A DNA stretch of 64,000 bases from Pseudomonas sp. GM41(2012) (lineage in GTDB: Bacteria; Pseudomonadota; Gammaproteobacteria; Pseudomonadales; Pseudomonadaceae): positions 62,001-126,000 of the forward strand of contig NZ_AKJN02000008.1 of NCBI RefSeq assembly GCF_000282315.2, written 5' to 3'. The notes under the pieces were generated by a model that worked only from the letters and a program-made list of their open reading frames with translations, was not told the DNA's origin and made no database searches. How positions within the stretch are numbered: the stretch's first letter is position 1; each line of letters opens with the position of its first letter. The position numbers and the translations under genes are program-made. Below are positions 52,176 to 60,451 of the stretch, piece after piece.

Positions 52176-53741
52176 CTACGATTCTTCCGCGACCTGGGTC
52201 GGAACCGGTTCTGGTGTCGGCGTTGGCGTCGGGCCTTCGCGGCGGCTTTCCTGGAACCAGTGCAACGCGATCAACAGCAGCGTCGGAACGCCCAGCAGGG
52301 CAGTGATCAGGAAGAAATTGTGATAACCGAATTTCTCCACCATGACCCCCGAGTAGCCGCCGATCAGGCGTGGCAGCAAGAGCATGATCGAGCTGAGCAG
52401 GGCGTACTGGGTCGCGGAGAACTTCAAGTTGGTCAGGCTCGACAGGTAGGCGACAAACGCCGAGGTCGCCAGGCCCGAACTGAAGTTATCCAGGGAAATG
52501 GTGAGGATCAGCATGTTCAGGTTGGCGCCCATGTCGGCGAGCATCAGGAACAGCAGGTTGGTGCCGGCTGATGCAATGCCGCCGATGAGCAGAATCGGCA
52601 AGATGCCGAAGCGCACAATCAGCAGGCCGCCCATGCCGGCGCCGACCAGGGTCATGATCAGGCCAAAGATCTTGCTGACGCTGGCAATCTGATCCTTGGT
52701 GAAGCCCTGGTCGATGTAGAACACGTTAGCCATCACGCCCATGACCGTATCGGACATCCGATAGGTGGCGATCAGCCCAAGCAGCAGGAACGCTTGCCAA
52801 CGGTAGCGCAGGATAAAGTCGTTGATCGGCGTCAGTACCGGCGCCAGGCCACGGCGGCCAATGGCCGACAGGCATATAGCGGTGAGGGTGGTGTAGAGGA
52901 TCGCCCGCAGGAACGCGCGGTCTTCGAGCAGCAGGTCGAGCACGCTCACGCCTTCGAACAGCACGCTGGCGAAATCGGTGTTGTACAGCTGGGTGAACAT
53001 GGCCGGCACGGAAACCAGCAGCACGATCAGCACAAACACCGATGCCAGTTGATGCACAAAGCTGTAACGCCCGGCCTGAAGCTGCGTGCGTAGCGGCACC
53101 GGCGGTTCGCGCATGAAAAAGGAGGTCAGCAGCGCTGGAACCATCAAGGCGCCGAACAGGATGTAGGTGCCGGCCCATGCCGAATGCTTATAGTTGAAAC
53201 CGGTGGAGCCGAAGCCTTCAGCGAAGAACAGGGCGCCGGCGGTGGCCAGCAGCGCGGCGATCCGATAACCAGACATGTAACTGGCGGCGAGCGCGGCCTG
53301 GCGGGTGTCGTCGGCGATTTCCAGGCGATAGGCGTCGACTGCGATGTCTTGCGTCGCCGAAGCGAAGGCGACAACCACAGCAATAGCGATCAGCCAGGAC
53401 AAATGCTTTTGCGGGTCGCAGAAACCCATCCCGATCAGGCCGAGAATGACGAGCGCCTGGGAGAGCACCAGCCAGGAACGTCGGCGACCGAGCTTGCCGA
53501 GCAATGGCAGGCGCCATTGGTCGAGCAGCGGTGACCAGACCCATTTAAAGGCGTAGGCCAGGCCGATCAGGCTTGCATAGCCAATGGTTTCGCGCGCTAC
53601 GCCAGCTTCGCGCAGCCAGACCGAAAGTGTCGAAAACACCAGCATGTAGGGCAGGCCGGCGGCGAAACCAAGCAGCAACAGTACAAGCGTCGAGGGGCTG
53701 GCATAGGCGGCGAGCGCAGCGCGCCAGGTTTTACGGGGCAT
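52176..53741 (-). CDS. ampG: AmpG-family muropeptide permease
   Basis: AmpG imports anhydro-muropeptides for cell-wall recycling and so feeds AmpC beta-lactamase induction. The 521-residue MFS protein has about 14 hydrophobic segments and AmpG-like stretches (LLLGFAAGLPYMLVFSTLSV; IGYASLIGLAYAFKWVWSPL; ATQDIAVDAYRLEI). Its end is proline/threonine-rich. It lies 144 bp upstream of proS on the same strand. Confidence 0.9.
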   Translation of the reverse strand: MPRKTWRAALAAYASPSTLVLLLLGFAAGLPYMLVFSTLSVWLREAGVARETIGYASLIGLAYAFKWVWSPLLDQWRLPLLGKLGRRRSWLVLSQALVILGLIGMGFCDPQKHLSWLIAIAVVVAFASATQDIAVDAYRLEIADDTRQAALAASYMSGYRIAALLATAGALFFAEGFGSTGFNYKHSAWAGTYILFGALMVPALLTSFFMREPPVPLRTQLQAGRYSFVHQLASVFVLIVLLVSVPAMFTQLYNTDFASVLFEGVSVLDLLLEDRAFLRAILYTTLTAICLSAIGRRGLAPVLTPINDFILRYRWQAFLLLGLIATYRMSDTVMGVMANVFYIDQGFTKDQIASVSKIFGLIMTLVGAGMGGLLIVRFGILPILLIGGIASAGTNLLFLMLADMGANLNMLILTISLDNFSSGLATSAFVAYLSSLTNLKFSATQYALLSSIMLLLPRLIGGYSGVMVEKFGYHNFFLITALLGVPTLLLIALHWFQESRREGPTPTPTPEPVPTQVAEES

Positions 53742-53785
53742 GGGCTGGAGTCTGCCTCAAGAAATACGGAAACAAAGCGCGCACT

Positions 53786-54139
53786 CTAACCGCTGTGCTC
53801 TACCGGGCGCCAGCCATGGCGCTGAATATCAACACGATTGTTCAGGATACTGATGCCCTCCATGCGCAAACGCGCGCGTTGTTCATCCCCTGAAGGGCTG
53901 CCTGCAGGCAGGCTGATACGCCCGCCGGCGCCGAGCACGCGGTGCCAGGGTAATTTGCTGTCGCCCGGCAGTTGGCTCAGTGTCCGCCCGACGAAGCGGG
54001 CGGCGCGACCCAGTCCCGCCAGCTCGGCGAGCTGACCGTAACTCACGACTTTGCCTTCTGGGACTTGCGCCAGAGTCAGGTACAGCGCCGTGCGTCGGAT
54101 TTGCGCCGGACTATCGGTTTCAGTGGTTGAGTCGGTCAC
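53786..54139 (-). CDS. Alkyltransferase-like (ATL) DNA-binding protein
   Basis: The 117-residue protein is the DNA-binding half of an O6-alkylguanine transferase (VPEGKVVSYGQLAELAGLGR; LPWHRVLGAGGRISLP). The alkyl-accepting cysteine of PCHR is replaced by Trp65 in PWHR, which defines ATL proteins. These bind O6-alkylguanine lesions without repairing them and hand them to nucleotide excision repair. Start at 54139 gives the usual ATL length. Confidence 0.9.
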   Translation of the reverse strand: MTDSTTETDSPAQIRRTALYLTLAQVPEGKVVSYGQLAELAGLGRAARFVGRTLSQLPGDSKLPWHRVLGAGGRISLPAGSPSGDEQRARLRMEGISILNNRVDIQRHGWRPVEHSG

Positions 54140-54302
54140 GTCGGCAGTTCCTGAAAAAGTTCGCCTTACCGTCTGTAGAGTAAATCCTGGATCGCCTATT
54201 GAGAAATGAACTCAATAGAAATAGTCGGGTCAGTCCTTGTTAGGGCCTTATTCGTATGGATAATGCCGACTTTTTTTCGCAAATTTGAGCCTGTATTTGC
54301 TT

Positions 54303-55310
54303 ATGTTGTCCAGAACCCTGCTGTGCCTTGCTGTCGCCAGTGCCTCCACGCCCTTGCTCGCCGATACCGTCTGGTTGAAGAACGGTGACAAGCTGAGCGG
54401 CAAGATCACCGTTTTTGATGGCGGCAAGCTGTTGATCCAGACCGAATACGCCGGTGCCGTCCCGATCGACTGGAAGCAGGTCAAAACCCTGGAAAGCGAT
54501 CAGCAGTTGCTGGTCAAGCAGGACGCTTACACCGGTGAAAAGGCCAAGGCGCTGCATGCGGCAGAAGACGGCAAGGTCACCCTGGCCAATGGCGACGCTC
54601 CCAAGACTGTGGAGCTGGCAAGCATTCAGCAGATTCTCAAGCCCAAGCCTGTCATCGAGGATTTGGTGTGGAAGGGTAATGTCGATGCAGCGCTGGATTA
54701 TCAGCGGGCCGAGAAAGACACCGACGATTACGATATCGACTTCAAGACCACTGCGCGTCATGGCAAATGGCGACACACCGCAGAAGGCGAGTACAACCGC
54801 GAATTTCAGGATGACGTGGTCACTACCGACAACTGGCGGGGCGAATACTCGCTCGACCGCTTCCTGACCGAGAAGTGGTTCTGGCAGGGCCGCGCAGTCT
54901 ATAAACGCGACAAGGTCGAAGAACTCTCTCGTCAGCGCACCGTCGGTACCGGCCCCGGTTACCAATTCTGGGACGACGAGCTGGGCGCATTCTCGCTGGG
55001 GTCGCTGGTCAACCGCACGGACTATGAGTTCGCTGACGGCAGCAAGGAAAACTTCTACTCCCTGGCGATGAAGTGGGACTACAACCGCTACCTGATCGGC
55101 AAGAAGGTGGAATTCTTCACCAATGGCGAAGTAGGCAGGCCTTTGTCGGGCGTGGCGGATTACGCGCTCGATGCTGAAATGGGCTTGCGCTACAAAGTGA
55201 CCGAATGGGCGTCGCTTAACCTGAAGGCCGAGAGAGACATCATCAGCGGCACCGACGAGGCTGATTTGGACAAGACCCGGTACACCGCCGGGTTTGGCGT
55301 GGCCTGGTAA
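54303..55310 (+). CDS. DUF481 family outer-membrane-type protein
   Basis: The 335-residue protein has a signal peptide (MLSRTLLCLAVASASTPLLA) and an N-terminal periplasmic strand-rich part (DTVWLKNGDKLSGKITVFDG). A C-terminal beta-barrel-like DUF481 domain with alternating aromatic strands ends in aromatic VAW. Such proteins are salt-induced outer-membrane proteins (YdiY-like) of unknown function. ATG 54303 was chosen; the frame also has a TTG at 54285. Confidence 0.85.
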   Translation: MLSRTLLCLAVASASTPLLADTVWLKNGDKLSGKITVFDGGKLLIQTEYAGAVPIDWKQVKTLESDQQLLVKQDAYTGEKAKALHAAEDGKVTLANGDAPKTVELASIQQILKPKPVIEDLVWKGNVDAALDYQRAEKDTDDYDIDFKTTARHGKWRHTAEGEYNREFQDDVVTTDNWRGEYSLDRFLTEKWFWQGRAVYKRDKVEELSRQRTVGTGPGYQFWDDELGAFSLGSLVNRTDYEFADGSKENFYSLAMKWDYNRYLIGKKVEFFTNGEVGRPLSGVADYALDAEMGLRYKVTEWASLNLKAERDIISGTDEADLDKTRYTAGFGVAW

Positions 55311-55326
55311 GCGCCGCTTAAAGATC

Positions 55327-55404
55327 AAAAGATCGCAGCCTTCGGCAGCTCCTACATTGGATTGACATACATCCTGTAGGAGCTGCCGAAGGCTGCGATC
55401 TTTT
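55327..55404. repeat. Perfect 30-bp inverted repeat, sister of the one at 6470
   Basis: Arms 55327-55356 and 55375-55404 are exact reverse complements (AAAAGATCGCAGCCTTCGGC onward) around an 18-base loop. They differ from the 6470-6545 arms only by CTTCGG for CTGCGG. It follows the DUF481 gene and ends in a T run, so it can terminate its transcript. Confidence 0.88.
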
Positions 55405-55430
55405 TTTGCGTAGCAAAAACATACGCCCAC

Positions 55431-55463
55431 AAAAAAGCCCCGCTTTTGAGGGCGGGGCTTTTT
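55431..55463 (-). terminator. Cold-shock gene terminator
   Basis: AAAAAAGCCCCGC pairs with GCGGGGCTTTTT across a short loop, just beyond the csp stop on the minus strand. Confidence 0.88.
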
Positions 55464-55480
55464 ACTAAAGCAAGTACAAG

Positions 55481-55690
55481 TTAGATAACTTGAACTTCTT
55501 CAGCTTGCATGCCTTTCTGACCGCGGGTAGCGATGAAAGAAACCTGTTGGCCTTCTTTCAGGCTTTTGAAGCCGTCGGATTGGATAGCTTTGAAGTGAAC
55601 GAACAGGTCGTCACCGGATTGTGGAGTGATGAAGCCGAAGCCTTTTTCATCGTTGAACCACTTAACGGTACCAGTTTGGCGATTAGACAT
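55481..55690 (-). CDS. Cold-shock domain protein (CspA family)
   Basis: The 69-residue protein is a single cold-shock domain with RNP1 KGFGFITP and RNP2 DLFVHF, binding single-stranded RNA/DNA as a chaperone. The start MSNRQTGTVKWFNDEKGFGF has AAGGAG upstream. A long leader separates it from the divergent dcd gene. Confidence 0.95.
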   Translation of the reverse strand: MSNRQTGTVKWFNDEKGFGFITPQSGDDLFVHFKAIQSDGFKSLKEGQQVSFIATRGQKGMQAEEVQVI

Positions 55691-56044
55691 GGTGTAACTC
55701 CTTGAACAAAGATAACTGCGACTCAGGAAGAACCCTGGCCGAGACTGAGTGCAAAGAGCAGGAAAAATTCTTGTAGATGGTTGGATCGAAATTCAACATA
55801 TCGTGTAGAGATTCTCAGTGACACAAGCAGCACAGTGGCGCCACCTTAACCCTTTTTCCGGAACGTGCCAATGCTTGCGGCGAAGGTTTCTCTGTTTTCA
55901 TGACTGACGGTCCGCTGGTTTTCCCCCAAGGGCCGGAAATTACGGGGGATTGCCAAGATTTGTGACCCGGACTTTGAACCCGAAGCGCGCGCCCGGTAAG
56001 ATGCCGGACAGATTTTTTCCACCTCGCTATTCAGGACACCCGCC
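55691..56044. other. Divergent csp-dcd control region
   Basis: This 354-bp gap probably holds the long 5' untranslated leader usual for cold-shock genes (AT-rich around 55760-55820) and the dcd promoter. An 83-codon minus-strand frame here overlaps dcd and looks spurious. Confidence 0.5.
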
Positions 56045-56611
56045 ATGAGCATCAAATCGGACAAGTGGATTCGCCGCATGGCGCAAGAGCACGGCATGAT
56101 CGAGCCCTTCGTAGAGCGCCAGGTGCGCGGCAGCGACGATAGCCGTGTGATCTCCTACGGCGTGTCAAGCTACGGCTACGATGTGCGTTGCACAAATCAT
56201 TTCAAGGTGTTCACCAACATCAATTCGGCAATCGTCGACCCGAAAAACTTCGATGCCGGCAGCTTCGTCGACATCCACAGCGACGTGTGCATCATTCCGC
56301 CGAACTCCTTCGCCCTGGCCAGCACCGTCGAGTATTTCCGCATTCCGCGTAATGTATTGACCATTTGCCTGGGTAAAAGCACTTATGCGCGCTGCGGTAT
56401 TATCGTCAACGTCACGCCGCTTGAGCCTGAGTGGGAGGGTCATGTGACCCTGGAGTTCTCCAACACCACCAATCTGCCGGCGAAAATCTACGCGAACGAA
56501 GGCGTGGCACAGATGCTGTTCCTTGAATCCGACGAAGAGTGCGAAGTGTCCTACAAAGACCGTGGCGGCAAATATCAGGGCCAGCGCGGCGTCACCCTGC
56601 CACGCACCTGA
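56045..56611 (+). CDS. dcd: dCTP deaminase
   Basis: Dcd converts dCTP to dUTP for thymidylate synthesis. The 188-residue homotrimeric enzyme shows SSYGYDVRC, FDAGSFVDIHSDVCIIPPNS, the active-site STYARCGIIVNVTPLEPEWE and the C-terminal YQGQRGVTLPRT. Confidence 0.97.
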   Translation: MSIKSDKWIRRMAQEHGMIEPFVERQVRGSDDSRVISYGVSSYGYDVRCTNHFKVFTNINSAIVDPKNFDAGSFVDIHSDVCIIPPNSFALASTVEYFRIPRNVLTICLGKSTYARCGIIVNVTPLEPEWEGHVTLEFSNTTNLPAKIYANEGVAQMLFLESDEECEVSYKDRGGKYQGQRGVTLPRT

Positions 56612-56717
56612 TCCGTTCGTCTGGCAAGTCGTGGGAATTCTTGAGCGGGGAGACACTCTATTGGGTGTACTGCCCGGTTCGCGCAATGCGGACGGGGCCA
56701 TCGCTCAGGAGTGCCCT

Positions 56718-56927
56718 ATGAAGATCGATCCGCGAATAAGTGCCGAACTGGCAAGGCTTGAGCCCAATCAGGTTGGCGTTTTGGCCTGGTCCTTGTTGGC
56801 ACATCCACCTATCAACATGGCAGGGGGCATCCCCGGTCAGCCTGATCCCGATACCCCCAACGAACAACCCACCGAGCCCGGTGAGCCTACGCTGCCGGAT
56901 GAGCCGCCTCCCGCGCCTGTAGCCTGA
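56718..56927 (+). CDS. Small protein with proline/glutamate-rich tail
   Basis: The 69-residue protein has a helical first half (MKIDPRISAELARLEPNQVG, then VLAWSLLAHPPINMAGG) and a disordered tail (PGQPDPDTPNEQPTEPGEPT). A CAGGAG ribosome site precedes ATG 56718. No family recognised; it might be co-transcribed with dcd 106 bp upstream. A REP element follows its stop. Confidence 0.55.
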   Translation: MKIDPRISAELARLEPNQVGVLAWSLLAHPPINMAGGIPGQPDPDTPNEQPTEPGEPTLPDEPPPAPVA

Positions 56928-56939
56928 TACCAAAACGTG

Positions 56940-57027
56940 TGTAGGAGCAAAGCTTACTCGCGATGAACGATAACCCGGTCGTTAATGGACCGCGTCGCCT
57001 TCATCGCGAGCAAGCTTTGCTCCTACA
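56940..57027. repeat. REP pair between the small gene and aotP
   Basis: TGTAGGAGCAAAGCTTACTC...GATGA and TCATCGCGAGCAAGCTTTGC...CCTACA face each other across a roughly 34-base spacer, between convergent genes. Confidence 0.88.
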
Positions 57028-57038
57028 GGGTTTTAGGG

Positions 57039-57803
57039 TTACTTGAGGTTGCCGCTCAGGAACTGCTTCAACCGCTCACTCTTCGGATTGCCCAACACGT
57101 CTTCCGGTGCACCTTCTTCCTCCACCAATCCCTGGTGCAGGAACAACACCTGATTCGAGACCTTACGGGCGAAGCTCATTTCGTGGGTCACCATGATCAT
57201 GGTTCGGCCTTCCTCGGCCAGCCCCTGGATCACCCTGAGCACCTCACCCACCAGTTCAGGATCGAGGGCCGAAGTGGGTTCGTCGAACAGCATCACTTCT
57301 GGCTCCATGGCGAGTGCCCGGGCAATCGCCACGCGTTGCTGTTGACCACCGGAAAGAAACGCCGGGTATTGATCCGCCACGCGCGAGGCCAGGCCCACCT
57401 TGTCGAGATAGCGTCGGGCACGGTCTTCGGCTTCCTGCTTGCTGCATCCCAGCACCCGACGCGGGGCCATGGTGATGTTTTCCAGCACCGTCATGTGGCT
57501 CCACAGGTTGAAGTGCTGGAACACCATGGCCAGGCGGGTGCGGATCCGTTGCAGTTCATCGGCATCGGCCACGTGCATGCCGTGGCGATCCTTGATCATG
57601 CGGATGTTCTTGCCGTCCAGGCTCATGGCGCCGTCGTTGGGTTGTTCGAGAAAGTTGATGCAACGCAGGAAGGTGCTTTTGCCCGAGCCGCTGGCGCCGA
57701 TCAGGCTGATGACGTCGCCGGTGTTGGCCTTGAGCGAAACGCCTTTGAGTACTTGATGTTCGCCATAGCTTTTATGCAGGCCTTCAATGGTCAGTTTGTA
57801 CAT
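57039..57803 (-). CDS. aotP: Arginine/ornithine ABC transporter ATP-binding protein AotP
   Basis: AotP is the ATPase of the basic amino acid importer. The 254-residue protein has Walker A GASGSGKST, Q-loop FQHFNLWSHMTVLEN, ABC signature LSGGQQQR, Walker B VMLFDEPTSALD and the switch histidine THE. I chose ATG 57803 (MYKLTIEGLHKSYGEH); the open frame extends 20 codons further. In P. aeruginosa argR follows aotP, but here the operon ends in a REP element. Confidence 0.93.
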   Translation of the reverse strand: MYKLTIEGLHKSYGEHQVLKGVSLKANTGDVISLIGASGSGKSTFLRCINFLEQPNDGAMSLDGKNIRMIKDRHGMHVADADELQRIRTRLAMVFQHFNLWSHMTVLENITMAPRRVLGCSKQEAEDRARRYLDKVGLASRVADQYPAFLSGGQQQRVAIARALAMEPEVMLFDEPTSALDPELVGEVLRVIQGLAEEGRTMIMVTHEMSFARKVSNQVLFLHQGLVEEEGAPEDVLGNPKSERLKQFLSGNLK

Positions 57804-57816
57804 GGGGCATGCATCC

Positions 57817-58935
57817 TCAAGGCGAAAGTAGGTAGCCGCTGCGATAGGCTTCGGTGCCCGCAATGTGGGCGATCACCATGCCGGCAGTGGCCATGCGCCG
57901 TAGCGAGCGGGCGTACATCAACCCGGCGACGGTGCAATGAACGGGGGTGACGCGGTCAAGGATCGGGTCGATGATTTCAGCAATCAGTTGCCCGGCTTCG
58001 AGGTATTCCCCTGGAAGCGCGGTGAACACCAGCAGCCCGCCGACCGGTGTCGCTACCGGTTCAACGCCGGCCAGCGGCGTAGCCGGGTAGGGCAGTTCAG
58101 GCAGCGACGCGGGTTCGCCGGCAATGGCGCCGAAGTGAGTCAGGTAATCGATCAGCGCCTGGCAATCAAGGCTGGCCAGCGGGTGATTGACGTCACCCTG
58201 GCCGCGCAATTCGACGGTGACCGAAAAACTGCCCAGCGGAATATCAAAGTGTTCGCCGAAGCGTTCCTTCAACTGCCACCAGAGCAGGGTGAAGCATTCG
58301 TCGAACGACTGACCGCCGGAGTCGGTAGCCAGCAGGCTGGCTTCGGCACCGATGTACCGCGCCAATGGCTCGACCTGCGGCCAGGCCTCGGGCGTGGTGT
58401 AAAGGTGCGCGACCGCTTCGAAATCGCAATGCAGGTCCAGCACCATGTCGGCATCGCAGGCCAGCCGTTGCAGAACCAGGCGCTGGGATTGCAGTTGCGT
58501 GCTGGCCGTCTGTTGGGCGAGGGCATTGCGCAGGCTGCTGCGAATCAGTTCGAGGTTGTGCTGCGGATCGTCGCCGAGCAGGCCTTCGATCTCGTTGCCA
58601 ACGGCTTCGCTCAGATCGACGAACCAGCGATTGAAGTTCTGCCCGCTTTCGAGGTCGTAACGGCCCAGCGGCACATCCATCAGCACTTGTTCGAGGCCGA
58701 CCGGGTTGGCCACCGGCACCAGCACGATTTCGCTGCGCAGACGGCCGGCGGCTTCGAGTTCCGCCAGACGCTGCTTGAGGTGCCAGGCAACCAGCATGCC
58801 GGGCATTTCGTCGGCATGCAGGGATGACTGGATGTAAATCTTGCCTTTGGCCGATGAGGGGCCGAAGTGAAAGCTGTGAATCTGTCGAGCGGTCCCCGGC
58901 AGCGGGGCCAGCAGGTCATGAATCTGGTGGCGCAT
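57817..58935 (-). CDS. Succinylglutamate desuccinylase/aspartoacylase-family zinc hydrolase
   Basis: The 372-residue protein belongs to the AstE/AspA branch of M14-like zinc enzymes: zinc ligands in SSLHADEMPGM (His and Glu) and VLDLHCDFEAV (His), an Asn-Arg pair in FNRWF, and a C-terminal AstE-like Glu region. It lies inside the aot transporter operon between aotM and aotP, 13 bases from the latter, as its homologue PA0891 does in P. aeruginosa. The substrate is probably an acylated basic amino acid; this is inference. Confidence 0.85.
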   Translation of the reverse strand: MRHQIHDLLAPLPGTARQIHSFHFGPSSAKGKIYIQSSLHADEMPGMLVAWHLKQRLAELEAAGRLRSEIVLVPVANPVGLEQVLMDVPLGRYDLESGQNFNRWFVDLSEAVGNEIEGLLGDDPQHNLELIRSSLRNALAQQTASTQLQSQRLVLQRLACDADMVLDLHCDFEAVAHLYTTPEAWPQVEPLARYIGAEASLLATDSGGQSFDECFTLLWWQLKERFGEHFDIPLGSFSVTVELRGQGDVNHPLASLDCQALIDYLTHFGAIAGEPASLPELPYPATPLAGVEPVATPVGGLLVFTALPGEYLEAGQLIAEIIDPILDRVTPVHCTVAGLMYARSLRRMATAGMVIAHIAGTEAYRSGYLLSP

Positions 58936-58959
58936 GTCTCTTTATCCCTAAAGCGGGTC

Positions 58960-59670
58960 CTAGTGGGTCGGCCCGAGGAAGGCCAGCCATCGGCGTTCGG
59001 CGAGGCGGAACAGGCCGACCAGCGCAAAGGTAACGGTCAGGTAGATCAGCGCGGCGATGCCGAACGACTGGAAGGTCAGGAAGGTCGCCGAGTTGGCGTC
59101 CCGCGCGACTTTCAAGATGTCCGGGATGGTCGCGGTGAAGGCCACGGTGGTCGAGTGCAGCATCAGAATCACTTCGTTGCTGTAATAAGGCAACGAACGA
59201 CGCAGGGCCGAAGGCATGATCACGTAGGCATAAAGCTTCCAGCCTGTCAGACCGTAAGCCTTGGCCGCTTCAACTTCACCATGCGCCATGCTGCGAATCG
59301 CCCCGGCGAAAATCTCCGTGGTGTAGGCGCAGGTGTTCAGGGCGAAGGCCAGGATCGTGCAGTTCATCGCATCGCGAAAGAACGCATCCAGCACCGGTTG
59401 GGCGCGCACGGCGGCCAGGCTGTAGATGCCGGTGTAGCAAATCAGCAGCTGGATATACAACGGCGTACCGCGGAACAGGTAGGTGTAGAACTGCACCGGC
59501 CAGCGGATATAGAAGTGCGGCGAAACCCGGGCGATGGACAGCGGAATCGACACCAGGAAGCCGATGAAGATCGACGCACTGAGCAGCCACATGGTCATGG
59601 CCAGGCCGGTGATGTTGTAGCCGTCGGTATAAAGGAAAGCTTTCCAGTATTCCTGCAAGAGTTCGATCAT
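58960..59670 (-). CDS. aotM: Arginine/ornithine ABC transporter permease AotM
   Basis: The 236-residue membrane protein has five helices and the permease EAA loop (EVEAAKAYGLTGWKLYAYVI) that docks the ATPase, in the HisM/ArtM class. Its start overlaps the end of aotQ by four bases. Confidence 0.92.
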   Translation of the reverse strand: MIELLQEYWKAFLYTDGYNITGLAMTMWLLSASIFIGFLVSIPLSIARVSPHFYIRWPVQFYTYLFRGTPLYIQLLICYTGIYSLAAVRAQPVLDAFFRDAMNCTILAFALNTCAYTTEIFAGAIRSMAHGEVEAAKAYGLTGWKLYAYVIMPSALRRSLPYYSNEVILMLHSTTVAFTATIPDILKVARDANSATFLTFQSFGIAALIYLTVTFALVGLFRLAERRWLAFLGPTH

Positions 59671-60395
59671 CGTACGGCCTCCCGGGAACCGGCGGCGTAG
59701 CGGCGTTCGAGCCAGCGCAGGACGAAGTTGGAGGCGCTGGTGATCAGCAGGTAAATCAACGCTGCAAGCACCAGGAAGTAGAACAGTTGATAAGTGCTTT
59801 TGCCTGCATCCTGCGCAGCCTTGACCAGGTCGGCGAGGCCGATGATCGAGACCAGTGCGGTGGCCTTGAGCATCACCATCCAGTTGTTACCGATACCCGG
59901 CAGGGCAAAACGCATCATCTGCGGGAACACCACGATCCAGAAACGCTGGCCGCGCTTGAGGCCATACGCGGTTGCCGCTTCGACCTGGCCCCGTGGAACC
60001 GCGAGAATCGCGCCACGGAAGGTTTCGGTGAAATACGCGCCATAAATGAAGCCCAGGGTGATGACCCCGGCGCTGAACGGGTTGATCTCGATGTATTCCC
60101 ATTCCATGAAATCGGTAAACGACGTCAGCCAGGTCTGCAGGCTGTAGAAAATCAACAGCATCAGCACCAGGTCCGGCACACCGCGAATCAGTGTGGTGTA
60201 GAGCTGGGCCGGTACGCGCACCAGTTTGACTTTTGACAGCTTGGCACTGGCGCCGAGCAGCCCGAGCAAAACGGCCACCAACAGCGACAACACCGACAAT
60301 TTGATGGTCATCCAGGTGCCTTCCATCAGCAACGGACCGAAGCCCTGAAGGCTGAAGGCTGAGAGCCCCAGGTTTTGTAGTAGGTTTTCGAACAT
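59667..60395 (-). CDS. aotQ: Arginine/ornithine ABC transporter permease AotQ
   Basis: The 242-residue permease of the HisQ class has five membrane helices, the RGVPDLVLMLLIFY segment and the EAA loop QVEAATAYGLKRGQRFWIVV. It pairs with AotM to form the channel. A terminator-like hairpin lies in the 56-bp gap from aotJ. Confidence 0.92.
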   Translation of the reverse strand: MFENLLQNLGLSAFSLQGFGPLLMEGTWMTIKLSVLSLLVAVLLGLLGASAKLSKVKLVRVPAQLYTTLIRGVPDLVLMLLIFYSLQTWLTSFTDFMEWEYIEINPFSAGVITLGFIYGAYFTETFRGAILAVPRGQVEAATAYGLKRGQRFWIVVFPQMMRFALPGIGNNWMVMLKATALVSIIGLADLVKAAQDAGKSTYQLFYFLVLAALIYLLITSASNFVLRWLERRYAAGSREAVR

Positions 60396-60417
60396 AAATC
60401 AGCAACCTGATCGGGTG

Positions 60418-60445
60418 AAAAAAGCGCCCATCGCAAGATGGGCGC
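60418..60445 (-). terminator. Attenuator-like hairpin between aotJ and aotQ
   Basis: On the minus strand GCGCCCA pairs with TGGGCGC and a T run follows. In such operons this lets the abundant binding-protein mRNA end early, with some readthrough into the permease genes. Confidence 0.75.
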
Positions 60446-60451
60446 CGGGCA

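Noticed and set aside
55846..56097. 83-codon minus-strand frame between csp and dcd
   Set aside because: Runs into the dcd coding region and has no ribosome site.
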